Made by a program: the position numbers and the translations under genes. The notes below the pieces were generated by a model. That model did no database searches. It saw nothing but the letters and a program-made list of their open reading frames with translations, and was not told where the DNA came from. Below, one piece after another: positions 41,830-53,794 of a stretch of 64,000 nt of DNA (position 1 is the first letter of the stretch; each line of letters begins with the position of its first letter). The DNA is from Trichostrongylus colubriformis (Eukaryota > Nematoda > Chromadorea > Rhabditida > Trichostrongylidae): contig OZ022261.1 in assembly GCA_963978905.1 (NCBI GenBank), forward strand, positions 36,130,102-36,194,101. Reading direction: 5' to 3'.

Positions 41830-43144
41830 TGTACGTCCATTTGTGGACGTTCACTTCGATGGACGGGTGGCTTTTCTTATGATGCGCATATAAGAACGGT
41901 ACTGTAACGATTCTAGTTACCGGTTCCGATCATACGGACGAGCTCAAGAAGACGACCGTCTAGCGCTATATCTGGTGCAACACGCGTCGCTTTCCTTCGT
42001 ATGCAGGTTCTTATCCACGATTCAGCTGCCTTATTGTTCTTAATTTCTTATTTTGCAATTCTTTGTCACTCTATCTCTCACTTACTAGCTGGGTACTACA
42101 TAACTTAATCAAACTCTATGTATAATATATAATACATCGTAATACATGCATGTATGGCGCAACGACGCTAGCGATATTGTGCTGTCAGTTTACTGTCAGC
42201 ACAGTGTCGGTTGTTGCCGCCCGCCGGGATGATGACGTTGTCTCCGACGCGAAGACGTAGTAGTTTATTTGTTTCGGTAGTATTGCACTTACCTATGGTA
42301 GAAATTGTTTCAGTAATATTGCACTCACCTGTAGTTAGATAATCAGAACCCGGTGTCAGCGCCGCCTGTCCGCATTGTGTCAGAGTGCTTTTTTTCCGTA
42401 AATGGTTTTCCTATATTGTAATCACCCGCGCCTTCGTTTGTAGGTTTAGTTTTATCCCGTTGTATCGGATTTCAATGCAGCGATGACGATTCCGTTCCTA
42501 TTCTCCGCCGGCTCGCCACATGCCGGAAGTTTTTGTCCTCTGTGGAAATAGTTTTAATGCTTGCAATGTTTGCTCTGTATCATTGATGAAATATTATATC
42601 TTTCTTCTTATATGTGTAGCGAAGGCCGGTGTTATGTCGTGGACACCATGGCATTGCCCTGTTCATCGTTGTCGATCGTTCTCTCACACTCTCCTCATGC
42701 CCTCTTATCCATCCATTCAACCTTCCATATTTGTGCTCTCCCTCTGACTTACTTCTTTATACCTTTCGTCCGCGTTTGTGATATTCGTGGAAGCAGTTGT
42801 CATAGATTAATCAAATTTTATACGTTATGAAGCGACAAGGCGTCGTGACACTCACTAACTGCACATTCCTTTTTACGTTGCAACGTTAACGGCGCTTTAT
42901 TTATCCTTACATGTTCACTTACGAATACATTGTGCTGATTCACGCTAAAGAGTAATAAACAATTGAAATAGTCGCTTTGAAATTAAATGATACCAATAAA
43001 CTGGGCACATAAAGCCTAAGTACACGGCAAAGGCATCTAAAACTTCCTATTTTTGCTATCTACCGAGTCGGCTCGAAGTGAGGCATACTCAAGAGGTGAT
43101 CTCAACGGGCTTCTCCCAGTGGTTCTAGCGAGGCTGTATAAATA
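41830..43144 (+). other. 3' flank of the myosin gene
   Basis: Presumed 3' UTR and intergenic DNA. The first clear AATAAA I find is at 42954-42959, with another near 43,004. A 38-bp imperfect tandem duplication (ATTGCACTTACCT / ATTGCACTCACCT) lies near 42,280-42,335. No gene seen. Confidence 0.4.
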
Positions 43145-43805
43145 TTAGGTGTATGCAGAATAAATTCAAAACAGACCACTTTTTTCAAAATGCCATAACT
43201 ACGCACAGACACAACTTTATTTGTTGAAATAAAAACCATTCGAAACTACACAAGCTTGTCAACGATATGGTGAAGAAATGACGCAATCATGATAAAATTC
43301 TTGCGAGAATTAATAATGGCAAAAATGGCATTTTACCGTGCATAGTATCGGCAAATTTTTTTTCTGACGCAGGTTTGTATCAAGAACCCGGGAAAATGGT
43401 AATCCGTCAATGATAGGTCTGGGGAATAAGGGGGATGAGGGAGAATCTCGATGCCTAACTGCATCAGTTTCTGCCGGGTGACTTGCGAAGTGTGGGGTTT
43501 TGCGTTGTTTTGAGCACCCAGCAAAAACTGATGCAGTTAGGCATCGAGACTCTCCCTCACCCCCCTCATTCCCCAGACCTATCCCCAACGAATTACCACT
43601 TTTCCGGGTTCCCGATGCTAACCTGTGTCAGAAGGAGTTTGCCGAAACTATGCAGGTTGAAAATGCCATTGTTGACTTTATTAGTTCTCGCAATCCAGAA
43701 TTTTATCATGATGGCATATTTCTTCACCAAATCGTTGGCAAAGTTGTGTAGATTCGAATGGTTTTTGTTTCGACAAATAAAGTTGTATCTAAGCGAACTT
43801 ATGGC
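43145..43805. mobile_element. Palindromic mariner derivative 1, right end truncated
   Basis: The left arm 43145-43470 starts with TTAGGTGTATGCAGAATAAA and is the inverted copy of the right arm 43525-43805; a 54-bp spacer separates them. Both arms are the 3' end of a mariner transposase: the right arm reads LGIETLPHPPHSPDLSP and TNYHF in the plus direction. The right arm stops matching at CTTATGGC, so about 50 bp of its terminal repeat is gone. It cannot encode a full transposase and would fold into a long hairpin if transcribed. Confidence 0.82.
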
Positions 43806-46666
43806 CACTCGGTTCTCTTGAAACGTTTCCCAGTTGTAGTGCTTGATTTCAGTATTGGTTCCCGAGGAATCCAAGCATAGGCCAAGATGGGAGGTGGTGA
43901 ACGAGCGAGATGTAGAGAGGATTGCATGGGGATTGCGCGCGAATTTCAAACCGAGCCGAAATGTGGGCCCATTCTATGAATATTTGGCTTACATCTGAAG
44001 GCATACGAATGTGGAAAGGGTCCGAATGGACTGTGTCAGGTCTAATATTCAGGACGGGTTTGGTAGCGATGAGCAGGCTCATCGAAGACTTGCTTGCTAT
44101 TTTGCGAGAGTTGGGCGTTGCCGAACCCAAAAAGCATGTTTTTATATAAAGTGCTGCTAATTTTAAAGTACGACCGAGGTCGCACATGGGAAGTGATGAG
44201 TTGATTTCAATCAGGGATTATGAATATTGAACAAACTGGATAGGATGGCTCCAAAACCAGGTCGGAATACTAGGAGTGGAATTTAGTGGAGACAGAAATG
44301 TTCCACTACTCACTGAGTATCTGTCAGAAGTTCCCAAACGCGGTAACGCGGTGATCGTGAAGTTGCAAGTGGCGCCGCGCATGGCATAGAAGGACAAAGA
44401 TATTAACGCCAAGTTTAAGGAAGGGCGTTATGCAACGATTAAAGGCACCGGAAGGGATACATTTGGCAGACTGTATTGTATGAAGGTAGGGTGCTCAGCA
44501 GTGCAGCAGTTGAGAAAGAACGAAATAAAACGGCGGAAAACACAAGAAGCAGGAGCCCGAAGCCCCTTCTCTTCCGTACCCTTCTGCGTCACTAGCCGGG
44601 CTAGAGTGTAGACGGGCGGAGAGGCTAAATCAGCTGGCCCCGAACATTGTTCCGCCGTCGTCGGCAACTCGTCCGCCTGATGCACTGCAGCACAACAGCC
44701 GCTCTGTGGGGTCGTGATAAGACCCCAAGCAGCGATTTTCAATGCGAGTTTCGCCACACATCACTTCTAAAATAGATGGTTTGTTTCAGAGAATATGTAT
44801 CCACAATTCTCAGTTTTCCCTTACCCCTCTTGGTCCCTCTATGCCATCGTACTCAAACAGCTTCGCGTTCGTCCACGTTATAGGGTTGAGTGGCAAACAT
44901 GGTCGCAATTGCATCCTCTGGAATGCTCCATGGTGTCGCTCAGGAAGCGCGGAGCGTGCCTCGCGTCGCGTATAACGTTACAATCACCTGCACAACAAGG
45001 AAGTCCTGCGGCATGGGGGCCTCTTCACACATATTGTCGTGGGAAGACAGCGTGGAAAAAAGGGGGTAATCATACCTTCAGCCTGAAACTCGCCGTTTCT
45101 AAAGCGCCTTCCGTAGCGAAAGCATCACAGATAATGCTCACTAGCATACTCAACTCAATTCATCACAGTGTTTGTAAATATTGTTCACTAAAGAAATTGT
45201 GCTCAGACCGCACCGTGGAAAAATTCTAAAAATTGTCTAAGGATGAACGCCGGATTGCGTCCTTTGGGGAGCCTCACGGTTTAAATCAACTGAAGTGAGG
45301 ACGGAACTTGTCAGCTATGTAAATTGCCCGTCAAAATGGTACTTAAACGACTAGTTCAAGCATTAGGCAGAACGCTGAAAGTGTGAACGAAAGACATGTC
45401 GTGCCGAACGTTCATGAATAATTGACGTCTTCATCAGTCGAAATTGCCTCAATTGTGCGAGGCTGGACATCTCTTCAAAAAACGACGATAAATAGCGTTA
45501 TGAACATGAAACTCATACTAGCACTGACATCCATACAATTCATGCATATCGATCGAATTATGGCAGCATGTTTCGAAGTGCAAGTAAATTGTGGTGCGTG
45601 TGTTTGCCAATGTACTCATCTGAAACTTCTTGTACAGATGTTTCCCGTAGGAATCGACGTTCTCCGGATTCTCCATGGCCTAGTGCCCTCGCGGTCATCT
45701 CCGTTAAAATGTCGCTCTGTATCAGGATTTCTTTTCTAGTAATACCCTTCTCTCTAAAACTCCGCTTATGTCTTCACTGTCACACTTCAATTTCCGTAAT
45801 TTCCGAGTCGATTTCTGTTTCCAAGGTTAGGAAAGTGTCTACGATTCGCCATGGATTGTTGAAAAATAGTCCACCGTTGTTTTTGATCGATAGTTGGTTT
45901 CACTTATCCGAGTTCAATAGATCATTTGTAGGGTCACGAATCGAACATATCATCCAATTAGGAGTGGATTTGCACGATGTTCGATGTTCGTGTACACACG
46001 TACATTTACATTACTTGTAGTGCATCGTACGTTACTTGTAGGATTACAAACGAATCATTCCAATTAGTGGAGGATTTGTTTGGTAGTAATCGCCTGCGTG
46101 GTGCATGGTAGTGCACACGCTATGTGCATTTCTAAATTGCCGTTCCAATATGCAACGCATTCCTAAAATTGCCGTTCTATATCATATTTTCATGTAATCA
46201 TTAAAAATTGATCTCTTGAAACTGTGGTCCATTCAATCGATCAAATACACTCTCCTGTTGTGAAGTCATTAAATGGGTACTAGCGTGAAAAATCATGTGC
46301 ATTTTTGTTGTACAGTACTTGAGTGAAAGCAGAGCTATAATTTTTGAGGTATGTCGTTATTGAACGATTCATGAATGTTTGTAGTACCTCCTGCTCCCTG
46401 CTATCGTGGGACACTGCCACTCCCCATTCATGATCCATGCATCAGTCGTTCTCTAATTTCACCTTGCTTAATTATTGTGTTAAAATACTTTCAGCGCTTT
46501 ACTGGTTGTAGAGATGTGGGTATTCGTCAGGAGAAAGTCCAGCTACGTTAGATCACGTTAGAAGGCTGTAGTTGCATCCTTTAGGGCGCTGCACAAATCA
46601 CAATTGGACCGCTAGGCACTTGTGGCGGTCGCAACGTCGCGACTCGCGCGCAGCGGTGACCTAGTA
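43806..46666. other. Region without a supported gene
   Basis: Open frames at 43,849-44,187 (minus), 44,795-45,229 (plus, after an acceptor TTGTTTCAG) and 45,568-46,020 (plus) are long for chance but show no motif, family resemblance or phase-consistent partner. The 44,795 frame, MYPQFSVFPYPSWSLYAIVL onward, is the most gene-like of them. Confidence 0.35.
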
Positions 46667-46729
46667 GTTTCCCGGGTTTCCCGGGTTTCCCGGGTTTCCC
46701 GGGTTTCCCGGGTTTCCCGGGTTTCCCGG
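46667..46729. repeat. Minisatellite, 9-bp unit x7
   Basis: Seven exact tandem copies of a 9-bp unit (GTTTCCCGG in this phase), 63 bp in all, with no substitution. Every unit boundary makes CCCGGG. The perfect identity indicates recent expansion. Confidence 0.95.
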
Positions 46730-47007
46730 TGAATGTTGCTCGGACCGATGATTCTAGGACTACAGTAGTGCAGCAAATACATTCAGAAACAAAGCTAATA
46801 TTTTCTTTAGTGACGAACGTTCCGAGAAAGTAACCCTCAACTGGTTTCGAAACATTTAAGCCGATAACTGTACGCATTTAACTTGAGAGTGTTGAAGATC
46901 TTTCGAATTGACACTTTTATAATGCTATTTTGTAGTTCGGCTATCACAAGAGGCTCACCGTGCACTTTCCGTTTTTATGCTGGCCCTTGGACAGAAGCCA
47001 ATCAGTC

Positions 47008-47416
47008 AAAGGAATCATGCGCGGCTCTCTGCTATCCATATATTTATGTTGTATTTGCTTGATAAGGGCCGCATGCGAAGTCTTACGCGAAGAGGTGAGA
47101 ATCCGGCCTAGATGCAGCCCCCAAAGGTGGTGGCCGAGGGGGCGGGGCCTTGGAGTGAATGTCCCTCCACGTCATCCGCACTGTCGAAGACAAAGAGTGG
47201 GATTGTGTACGTAACTTTCTGTTCTCACTGTGCGTCTCCGATTGCGGCGGACGATGGGGCGGGCATTCATCCTGAGGCCCTGCCCGCTCGGTTACCGTTT
47301 TGAGGAGCCGGATATTCATTTCTTCGCGTGAAACCCCGCATGCGCCCCTTATTAAGCAAATACAACATAAATATATGGGTAACAGAAAAAATCGTTTTTC
47401 CGTGCACGATTCTTTT
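47008..47416. mobile_element. Foldback MITE family F, copy A
   Basis: Ends AAAGGAATC...ATGCGCGG and (inverted) AAAAGAATCGTGCACGG. Subterminal arms pair through CCATATATTTATGTTG...GCATGCG. The centre is GC-rich (GGGGCGGGGCC; GTCATCCGC). No coding capacity. Same family as 50.3, 55.9 and 57.5 kb. Confidence 0.75.
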
Positions 47417-48555
47417 CAGTAATCTCGCGCTGCCTAGAAGTACCCTCTCTGTAACTTACCGCAGAATGGAAGGTCAAGGGATATGAATTATAGCGTGGTT
47501 CTAGAGTAGATCCGAGTGAGTGGAACATCTCTAATGAAAGTATCACATTACGTAGACGGTACCTCACACACTCCGGAGCCCTTTCTCCCTAGGCTTGGAT
47601 ACAAACCCTAATTCTCTCCATCAAACATAAAATCACCAATTTATGGCGAAGAATTGAAGCTTCACATAGGTAACTGCAGGTGGACTTAATGCATTTGGTG
47701 CAGCACCATCATACCGTTTGCGCGGCGAGTGGGATCGTCCCAATACCCTACTGGATGTCCCTAGGTTTAAGAGGACGTGTGCACTTATGACGGAAAATCG
47801 CGTGGCCGCCCTCAGAGAGCGGCTCGACGGGTGCGAGTACCAGTGGCAGGGCATGGCAGCCTTAAGAGAGGCAGTATGGCATAGGTGGAGGAGGCAGGGT
47901 GGCATAGGGGCAGGAGGCAGTGTGGCATGGGAGGAAGTGCAGAGGTGACGCAGCCACGCTCTACCGGGCTCCGAAGCAATTAATTCGGCAAGTCGTGCTG
48001 ATGGCGCCGCGAGTGCGACGCCGCGAAGCGATTTTCCGTTATAAGTGCACACACCCTGTTAAAAAATATCGCTCGGTGATAGTGAAGTCATATTATAGTT
48101 CAGTAGAACACGATGCCAAGATACGCCGTCTGTTACTCGCCACCCGTTAGAAGGGTAGAAGTGGTTTATCATCCAGGAGCTCCTTTTCTTGCTAGACTTG
48201 GGTGATATCGGTATCGCTTCACTCTCAAAATTATTTCTTCATATCGTTTTTTACTCTTATTGGCTTGTTTCGACTTTGCTGGGATGTGGACGTACGCACA
48301 CCGATTCAAAATGCCTCCCCTGCGTATCCACACAGCTCCTTACATTTATTGCGAAGTTGGGCTCCAAAGTTTTCAGCTGCGATTCATCCTTGAAAACTTC
48401 AACCTTGGCTTTGAAATTGTATCCCTTATGTTTCGACCTTCGTCGGCTCCCAGAGCAGTCGATAAGCGTCCATTCGAGTGTTTCCTATTGAGCGACCGTC
48501 TCACCGCTTTGAATATACTGCTGATTGGCTTTTTTAGCTTGCTCTTGCTTTTGGG

Positions 48556-48978
48556 CTTCAAAATATCACTTGTAATTGATAGTTGTTACAAGTATGCTGA
48601 GTATGAGCAAAAGCAGCAGCTATCAAGAATCAAGACATCAAAAACGTATAATTCAGTTTTTGATTTACTACCTTTCCACGAGTTTATCGTCTAACAGGTA
48701 CAAGTCGAGGTATTTTTAGCCACTACTTTTCCCATTAAGCTCCACCATCCACAAGCTCCACTAGATTCACAATGTCTCGTACCACTCATTTCCATGAATA
48801 AACTACGCAGCTCCTCATTGGTGGACTTCTTGCCGCGTCGGATTCTCGCTCCAACCACACGCTCACCACGCCTTCTGTCTTTAAAGGGTTTCAGCCTGTA
48901 CTACAACTTTCAGAAAAGCCTCAGTCGTCCTGCAAACTGCGCTCAAGTTTGAACCTTCCAGGACCAATTTATTTCGGT
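48556..48978 (+). repeat. Direct duplication, left copy
   Basis: Matches 51,121-51,550 in the same orientation over about 425 bp, for example AATTGATAGTTG.TACAAGTA, CTCCACTAGATTCACAATGT and TTGGTGGACTTCTTGCCGCG. Divergence is uneven: the segment at about 48,818-48,900 is almost identical between copies while the first 150 bp has many changes. Confidence 0.8.
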
Positions 48979-49069
48979 CGAGTCTTCCTTGAGCATTTAT
49001 AGTGTGTCCTATCTATGACATACCTTGTCAACGTTTCTTCATAACTTACAACTTTTACCGACTTTCTAG

Positions 49070-50011
49070 TGCTTCGTCTATTCGTTTAATGTATGGTTAC
49101 TGCTACCAGAGTGCTTTGAAGCCAAGAAGCTAACGGACGATGACTACCCGGTCCAGTTCCGTAAGTGATTCATGCAAACGATAACGCTTAGTGCTGTATG
49201 CATTGGAGAGGGGGAGGGGGAAGGGGACATTGCTGAAACCTGAACAATACTATGCTTTACCATAAATATCGCGCAATGACATGTTTTTATTTGGTTTTGT
49301 CTGAACCGCATGGGTGGACCAATTTCTACGCCAGTATCCACATTACAGAGGTGCTTGGCTCATTCCGGAACGCCTTTAATGTCGATCAAAGGCATGGTAC
49401 AGTTCAACAATGCGAGCTGTCTCACAACCCTGAGCCATTAAGCGTTCCTTATCGCAAACGTTACTTCCCCTTAAGAGTGACTCACGAGGAGAAACAGCTC
49501 AATGACATTCCCCTGGCGCCATCTTTAAAGCGGTTTTCTGTTTACTCGAAAAATCTAAGTCGATTATATCGAACGCTCAACAGACCACTGCAATTGCCAC
49601 CTTAGCTCTTATGGCGCCGTTGAGAGCGTTTGTTTTCGAGTCGAACAAGCATGAATCAATGTGTACTTTGTCAAATGGACGCTTCTTTGAATATTCTATT
49701 GAACAAGCAAGCGGACGGCTATGTGTGTCGTACAGCGTACTCGATTCTTTCGACACTCCACAAACGGTAGAGGCGGCGGGGATTGAGTCGGTCATCGAAA
49801 AGGGCCATACCGACCCACTCACGAGTCTCGCTTAATTCCATTACCTACTCTCGAAAAGCAGCCATTACCCAAGTATCTCCTTGAACTGCATTTTCAAATT
49901 TGCCGAGTAATTTTATCGGCGGGTTTTTGCCTCATTTTCCTTTTGTTGATTTTTCATTCGATCTCCATATATGCAACGCTAAGAGCAGATGGCAGCGCTT
50001 CCTGTGCATGA
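49070..50011 (+). CDS. Unrecognised protein with C-terminal membrane segment (3' part)
   Basis: Four exons join in phase: 49070-49160, 49349-49558, 49606-49766, 49862-50011 (612 nt, ending TGA 50009-50011; 203 residues from this point). Acceptors are CTTTCTAG, ATTACAG, CACCTTAG and AAAGCAG; the first donor is a perfect GTAAGT, while the 49559 donor (GTCGAT) is weak. The product reads FNVWLLLPECFEAKKLTDDD, VPYRKRYFPLRVTHEEKQ, CTLSNGRFFEYSIEQ and near the end a hydrophobic helix (VILSAGFCLIFLLLIFHSIS), so it is probably membrane-anchored. The 5' exons are not found; a hydrophobic frame at 48.5 kb (LNILLIGFFSLLLLLGFKIS) is a candidate, but its phase does not connect. Family not recognised. Confidence 0.5.
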
Positions 50012-50328
50012 GTGCTTTGTCATGGCTGTCGGCCGTAACGTATTCATACGTCATCTGAACCATTCGTCCCATTTCAGGCGGTCATTTCGCTGTATGACTG
50101 GTTCTCCAGTGACCATCTCCTGTCGTCGATTTGTTCATCTAAATGTCCTGAAAAAGTTCGGTAGCCCAAATAAGCACCGGTTTCATGGATGACCACGCCT
50201 TATGCGATTCAAAATGCTCTACAGTTATTAGCCATACCCTGTGCCGCTTATGGCATGCGGTACCCCTTTGCTCGTAATTTCGTTACCGTTGTATGACACA
50301 ATATTCCATACTTTGACTCCTTATGAAT

Positions 50329-50730
50329 TAAAGGAATCGTCCACGGAAAAGATGTGTTGTTCTGTCAACCATATATTTATGTTGCATTTGTCTGATGTGG
50401 GCAATTCGGCTAAAATAGACACCACAAAGTCTCGGCCGGGTGGGTAGGGCCTCCGAGCAAGTGTCAACCCCGTCGTCCGCCGCGGTCGGAGACGCATTGT
50501 AGGAACAGAAAGTAACTTAAACAGTTCCACTCCTCGTTCCCAAGTGCGGCGGACGGCGGGACGGAGCTTTTACTCGGAGGCCCCGCCCACTTGGCCGAGA
50601 ATTTAGGGAGTTATATTTTGGCCAAATTCTCACTTTTTCGCGTGAAACTTTGCATGCAGCCTTTATTAGGCAAATGCAACATGAATATATTGGTAACGAG
50701 GGAACTCATTTTTCCGTCGGATTCCTTTAT
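50329..50730. mobile_element. Foldback MITE family F, copy B
   Basis: Best-kept ends of the four: TAAAGGAATCGTCCACGG on the left, inverted TAAAGGAATCCGACGG on the right. Arms pair through ATATTTATGTTGCATTTG and TCTCGGCCGGGTGGG/CTTGGCCGAG, around a GTCCGCCGCGGTCGGAGACG core. Non-coding. Confidence 0.8.
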
Positions 50731-51120
50731 GTATGATTACTGCATGGAAGGTATGACGAAACTCTCTTCCTCATACCATTCTATCACCGAGTATACTTTT
50801 TTGAAGGGGTTCTATCGTGATGTGAGCAACCAACGACTATAGGAACTGTGATGCTCCGTTATAAACTCTACGTACTTTCGAGTAATCTTCGTCTCTGCTT
50901 GCGTCCCAAGAAAATCATTGGAATTTCATGGTTTTTTCTCCACCTTAATAAGTAGTATACTGTGGTTGCCAGTGAGGCGTTCTGACCCGTTACATTCTCT
51001 CGTAAAAGTGTCTTCCTCAAGGGGTTTCCTTTGTCATGTTCAGTACTTCAACAGTCTTTTCGTCTTTGAAATTGTGAGATTTTCGCTGCTCTCTCATGTT
51101 GGCTGTGTACGTGGAAGCAA

Positions 51121-51550
51121 GCTCAAAATATCACGTGTAATTGATAGTTGATACAAGTATGCTGAGTTACGGGCAAAAGCAGCAGCTATAAAAAATCATA
51201 GTATCAAAAACGTGTGATTCAATTTTAAATTAACTACTTTTTCCACGAGTTATCGTCTGGCAGGTACAAGTCGTGTTATTTTTACTTTTCCCATTAAGCT
51301 CCTTGCCCACCAGCTCCACTAGATTCACAATGTCTCGTACTATTCATTTCCATGAATAAACTATGACAGCTACTCATTGGTGGACTTCTTGCCGCGTCGG
51401 ATTCTCGCTCCACCCACACGCTCACCACGCCTTCTGTCTTTAGAGGGTTTCAGACTGTACATACAAGAAACGTTTCAGAAAAGTCCCCTCAGTCGTTCTG
51501 CAATCTGTACTTAAGTTTACATCTTTCAGGACAAATTCAATTCGATCGCG
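51121..51550 (+). repeat. Direct duplication, right copy
   Basis: Partner of 48,556-48,978, 2.56 kb downstream. It contains small indels and a TAG in the minus-strand basic frame (RRRGERV.GARIRRGKKSTNE) that both copies share. Confidence 0.8.
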
Positions 51551-51747
51551 TTAATCTTATATCAATGTATTGATCGGGTGCTTCATTCATGTACTCGCAA
51601 TTTCCCCTCCCTTTGAGCGGCAGTTTAGCCTTGTCTTCGAGAAAAAATAGAGTTTGTTAACCAAGGGGTTCGGAGCGATAGTAATTCTTCCAGCTGGTGA
51701 TTGTTTTATAACGGAGGATCAGTTATTGCAATTTTTCCAGTAATATA

Positions 51748-52426
51748 TTGGGTAGTCTAAAAAGTTTTTTCGTATTTTCAAACACCGCTTTTTCCCTCCA
51801 AACTGCTTTCCAGCAATCTCTTCTGCACATACACATGTAGTACAAGTCCACGCGCATCTATAGGTATTATTGTCTTCCTTCTCCCGAATAACCCTTTTCG
51901 GCGAAATAAACATATCAACGGTCAACCTCATTTTCAATACAAAAATTTTAAAAAATTTTTTTCTTGAATGGCGTTAGACAGAGAAAGGAAAAGGTGATAA
52001 TCCGATAGAGCAAGATGAGGGCTATAAGGTGGATGGGGCAGCAATTTTTATCCAAGCTCGAGAATTTTTTGGCGAGTCATTTTTTCACTAGTGGTAGAAA
52101 TTTTTTAAAATTTTTTCTTTCAAAAAGTTCTCGAGCTTGGATAAAAATTGCTGCCTTATAGCCCTGATCTTGCTCCATCGGATTATCACCTTTTCCTTTC
52201 CCTGTCTAACGCCATTCGAAGAAAAAAAATTGGAATTGAAAATGAAGTGACTTTTGATATTTTTATTTTGCCGAAAAGGGTTATCCGGGAGATGGAAGAC
52301 AATAATACCTATAGATGCGTGTGGACTTGTACTACATATATATGTACAGAAGAAATTTTGTGGAAAGCAGTTTTGAGGGAAAAAGAGGTATTTGAAAATT
52401 CGAAAAGACTTTTTAGACTACCTAAT
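51748..52426. mobile_element. Palindromic mariner derivative 2 (different lineage)
   Basis: Inverted ends TTGGGTAGTCTAAAAAGTTT and TTAGGTAGTCTAAAAAGTCT, flanked by TA on both sides. The arms meet around 52,064-52,127. The right arm, plus strand, encodes a mariner transposase end: LPYSPDLAPSDYHLF, SNAIRRKK, PKRVIREMEDNNTYR. The left arm is its inverted copy. Terminal repeat and protein differ from elements 1 and 3, so this is a separate mariner lineage with the same hairpin design. Confidence 0.85.
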
Positions 52427-52430
52427 ATAT

Positions 52431-53120
52431 TAGGTGTGCAAATAAATGGCCAAACGGACCACTTTTTTCAAAATGCCATAACTTCGCTCAGACACAACTT
52501 TATTTGTTGAAATAAAAACCTCGAATCTACACAACTTTGCCAACGGTCTGGTAAAGAAAATATGCAATCATGATAAAATTCTGGATTGCGAAAATTAATA
52601 AAGTCAACGATGCCATTTTCAACATGCATAGTATCGGCGAATTTGTTCTGACGCAGGCTTGTATCGAGAACCGGGAAAAAGTGGTAATCCGTTAATGATA
52701 GGTCTGGGGAATAAGGGGGATAAGGGAGAGTCTCGATGCCTAACTGCATCAGTTCATGCCGGGTGACTTTCGAACTGTGGGGTTTTGCGTTGTTTTGCGC
52801 ACCCAGTAAAAGAATGATGCAGTTAGGCATCGAGCCTCTCCCTCACCCCACTTATTCCCCAGACCTATCCACAACGGATTACCACTTTTTCCGGGTTCTC
52901 GATGCAAACCTGCGTCAGAAAAAATTCGCCGACACTATGCACGGTAAAAATGCCATCCTTGACTTTATTTATTCTCGCTATCCAGAATTTGATCGTGATG
53001 GCTTATTTTCTTTACCAGATCGTTGGCGAAATTCTGTAGATTCGAATGGTTTTTGTTTCGACGAATAAAGTTGTGTCTATGGCTATTTATGTTTTGGCCA
53101 TTTATTCTGCAAACACCTAA
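52431..53120. mobile_element. Palindromic mariner derivative 3, complete
   Basis: A 690-bp unit with ends TTAGGTGTGCAAATAAATGG and (inverted) TTAGGTGTTTGCAGAATAAA, flanked by TA. Arms 52431-52751 and 52815-53120 are inverted copies of a mariner transposase 3' end (LGIETLPYPPYSPDLSLTDY on the minus arm) around a 63-bp spacer. Same family as element 1. It abuts element 2 with only TATA between them, so one inserted right at the end of the other. Confidence 0.88.
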
Positions 53121-53794
53121 TACTTCAAATGCTGCTAGAACAAAGATTGCACGACTGAGAAGAACTAATTTGATCCAAAATAATTCGACACGCTATGATT
53201 CGTTCAATTCTTTTTGCTTAATTCTTGTGACCGGGTGTAGGGCCTGGATGTAGGGCTTGGACCTACATGGGACGGGTGCGTATCTATCGCGAGGTACGTG
53301 TAGTCACCGCGCGTAGCAGTTTACTGCTGCGGGAGATTTCCAGAGTCTTTTGATGTTTTCATTCCTATGCATCGAATAGCCTTCTTCTTGCTTTCCATCT
53401 CACTAAACGTAACGTAAAAAACGTAAGTGACGTAACTGATTCCCATGACATCTCCCAAATAAAAATTTTTGAAGCATTTTTCGCTAGCACAATTTTCGCC
53501 AGCAGTACAGTGTGTCCCAAAAGTATAGGTCCACCCTATTTTTCATCCATATCTCTAGAATGGACGAGTGATTCCTTTCCAAATTTTTATCTGTGGTACC
53601 TGATCACTGTAGCGATCAAACGCCTCAGTAAAATTGGAGACGTGAAATTGCAAAATTTTATATGCTTTTTTTTTCAAAAACAAGGGTGTCCCAAAAGTAT
53701 AGGTCCACTCAGTCTTTCCGCCTTGCTTCCATCGATAGGTAAGTTGTGAAGTAGATGTGTTGACGCATCCTTCTGAGATTTACTCTACAGTGCC

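Noticed and set aside
44428..45229. Overlapping long frames on both strands
   Set aside because: Neither has a family match or phase-consistent neighbours. Kept only as a note in the regional entry.
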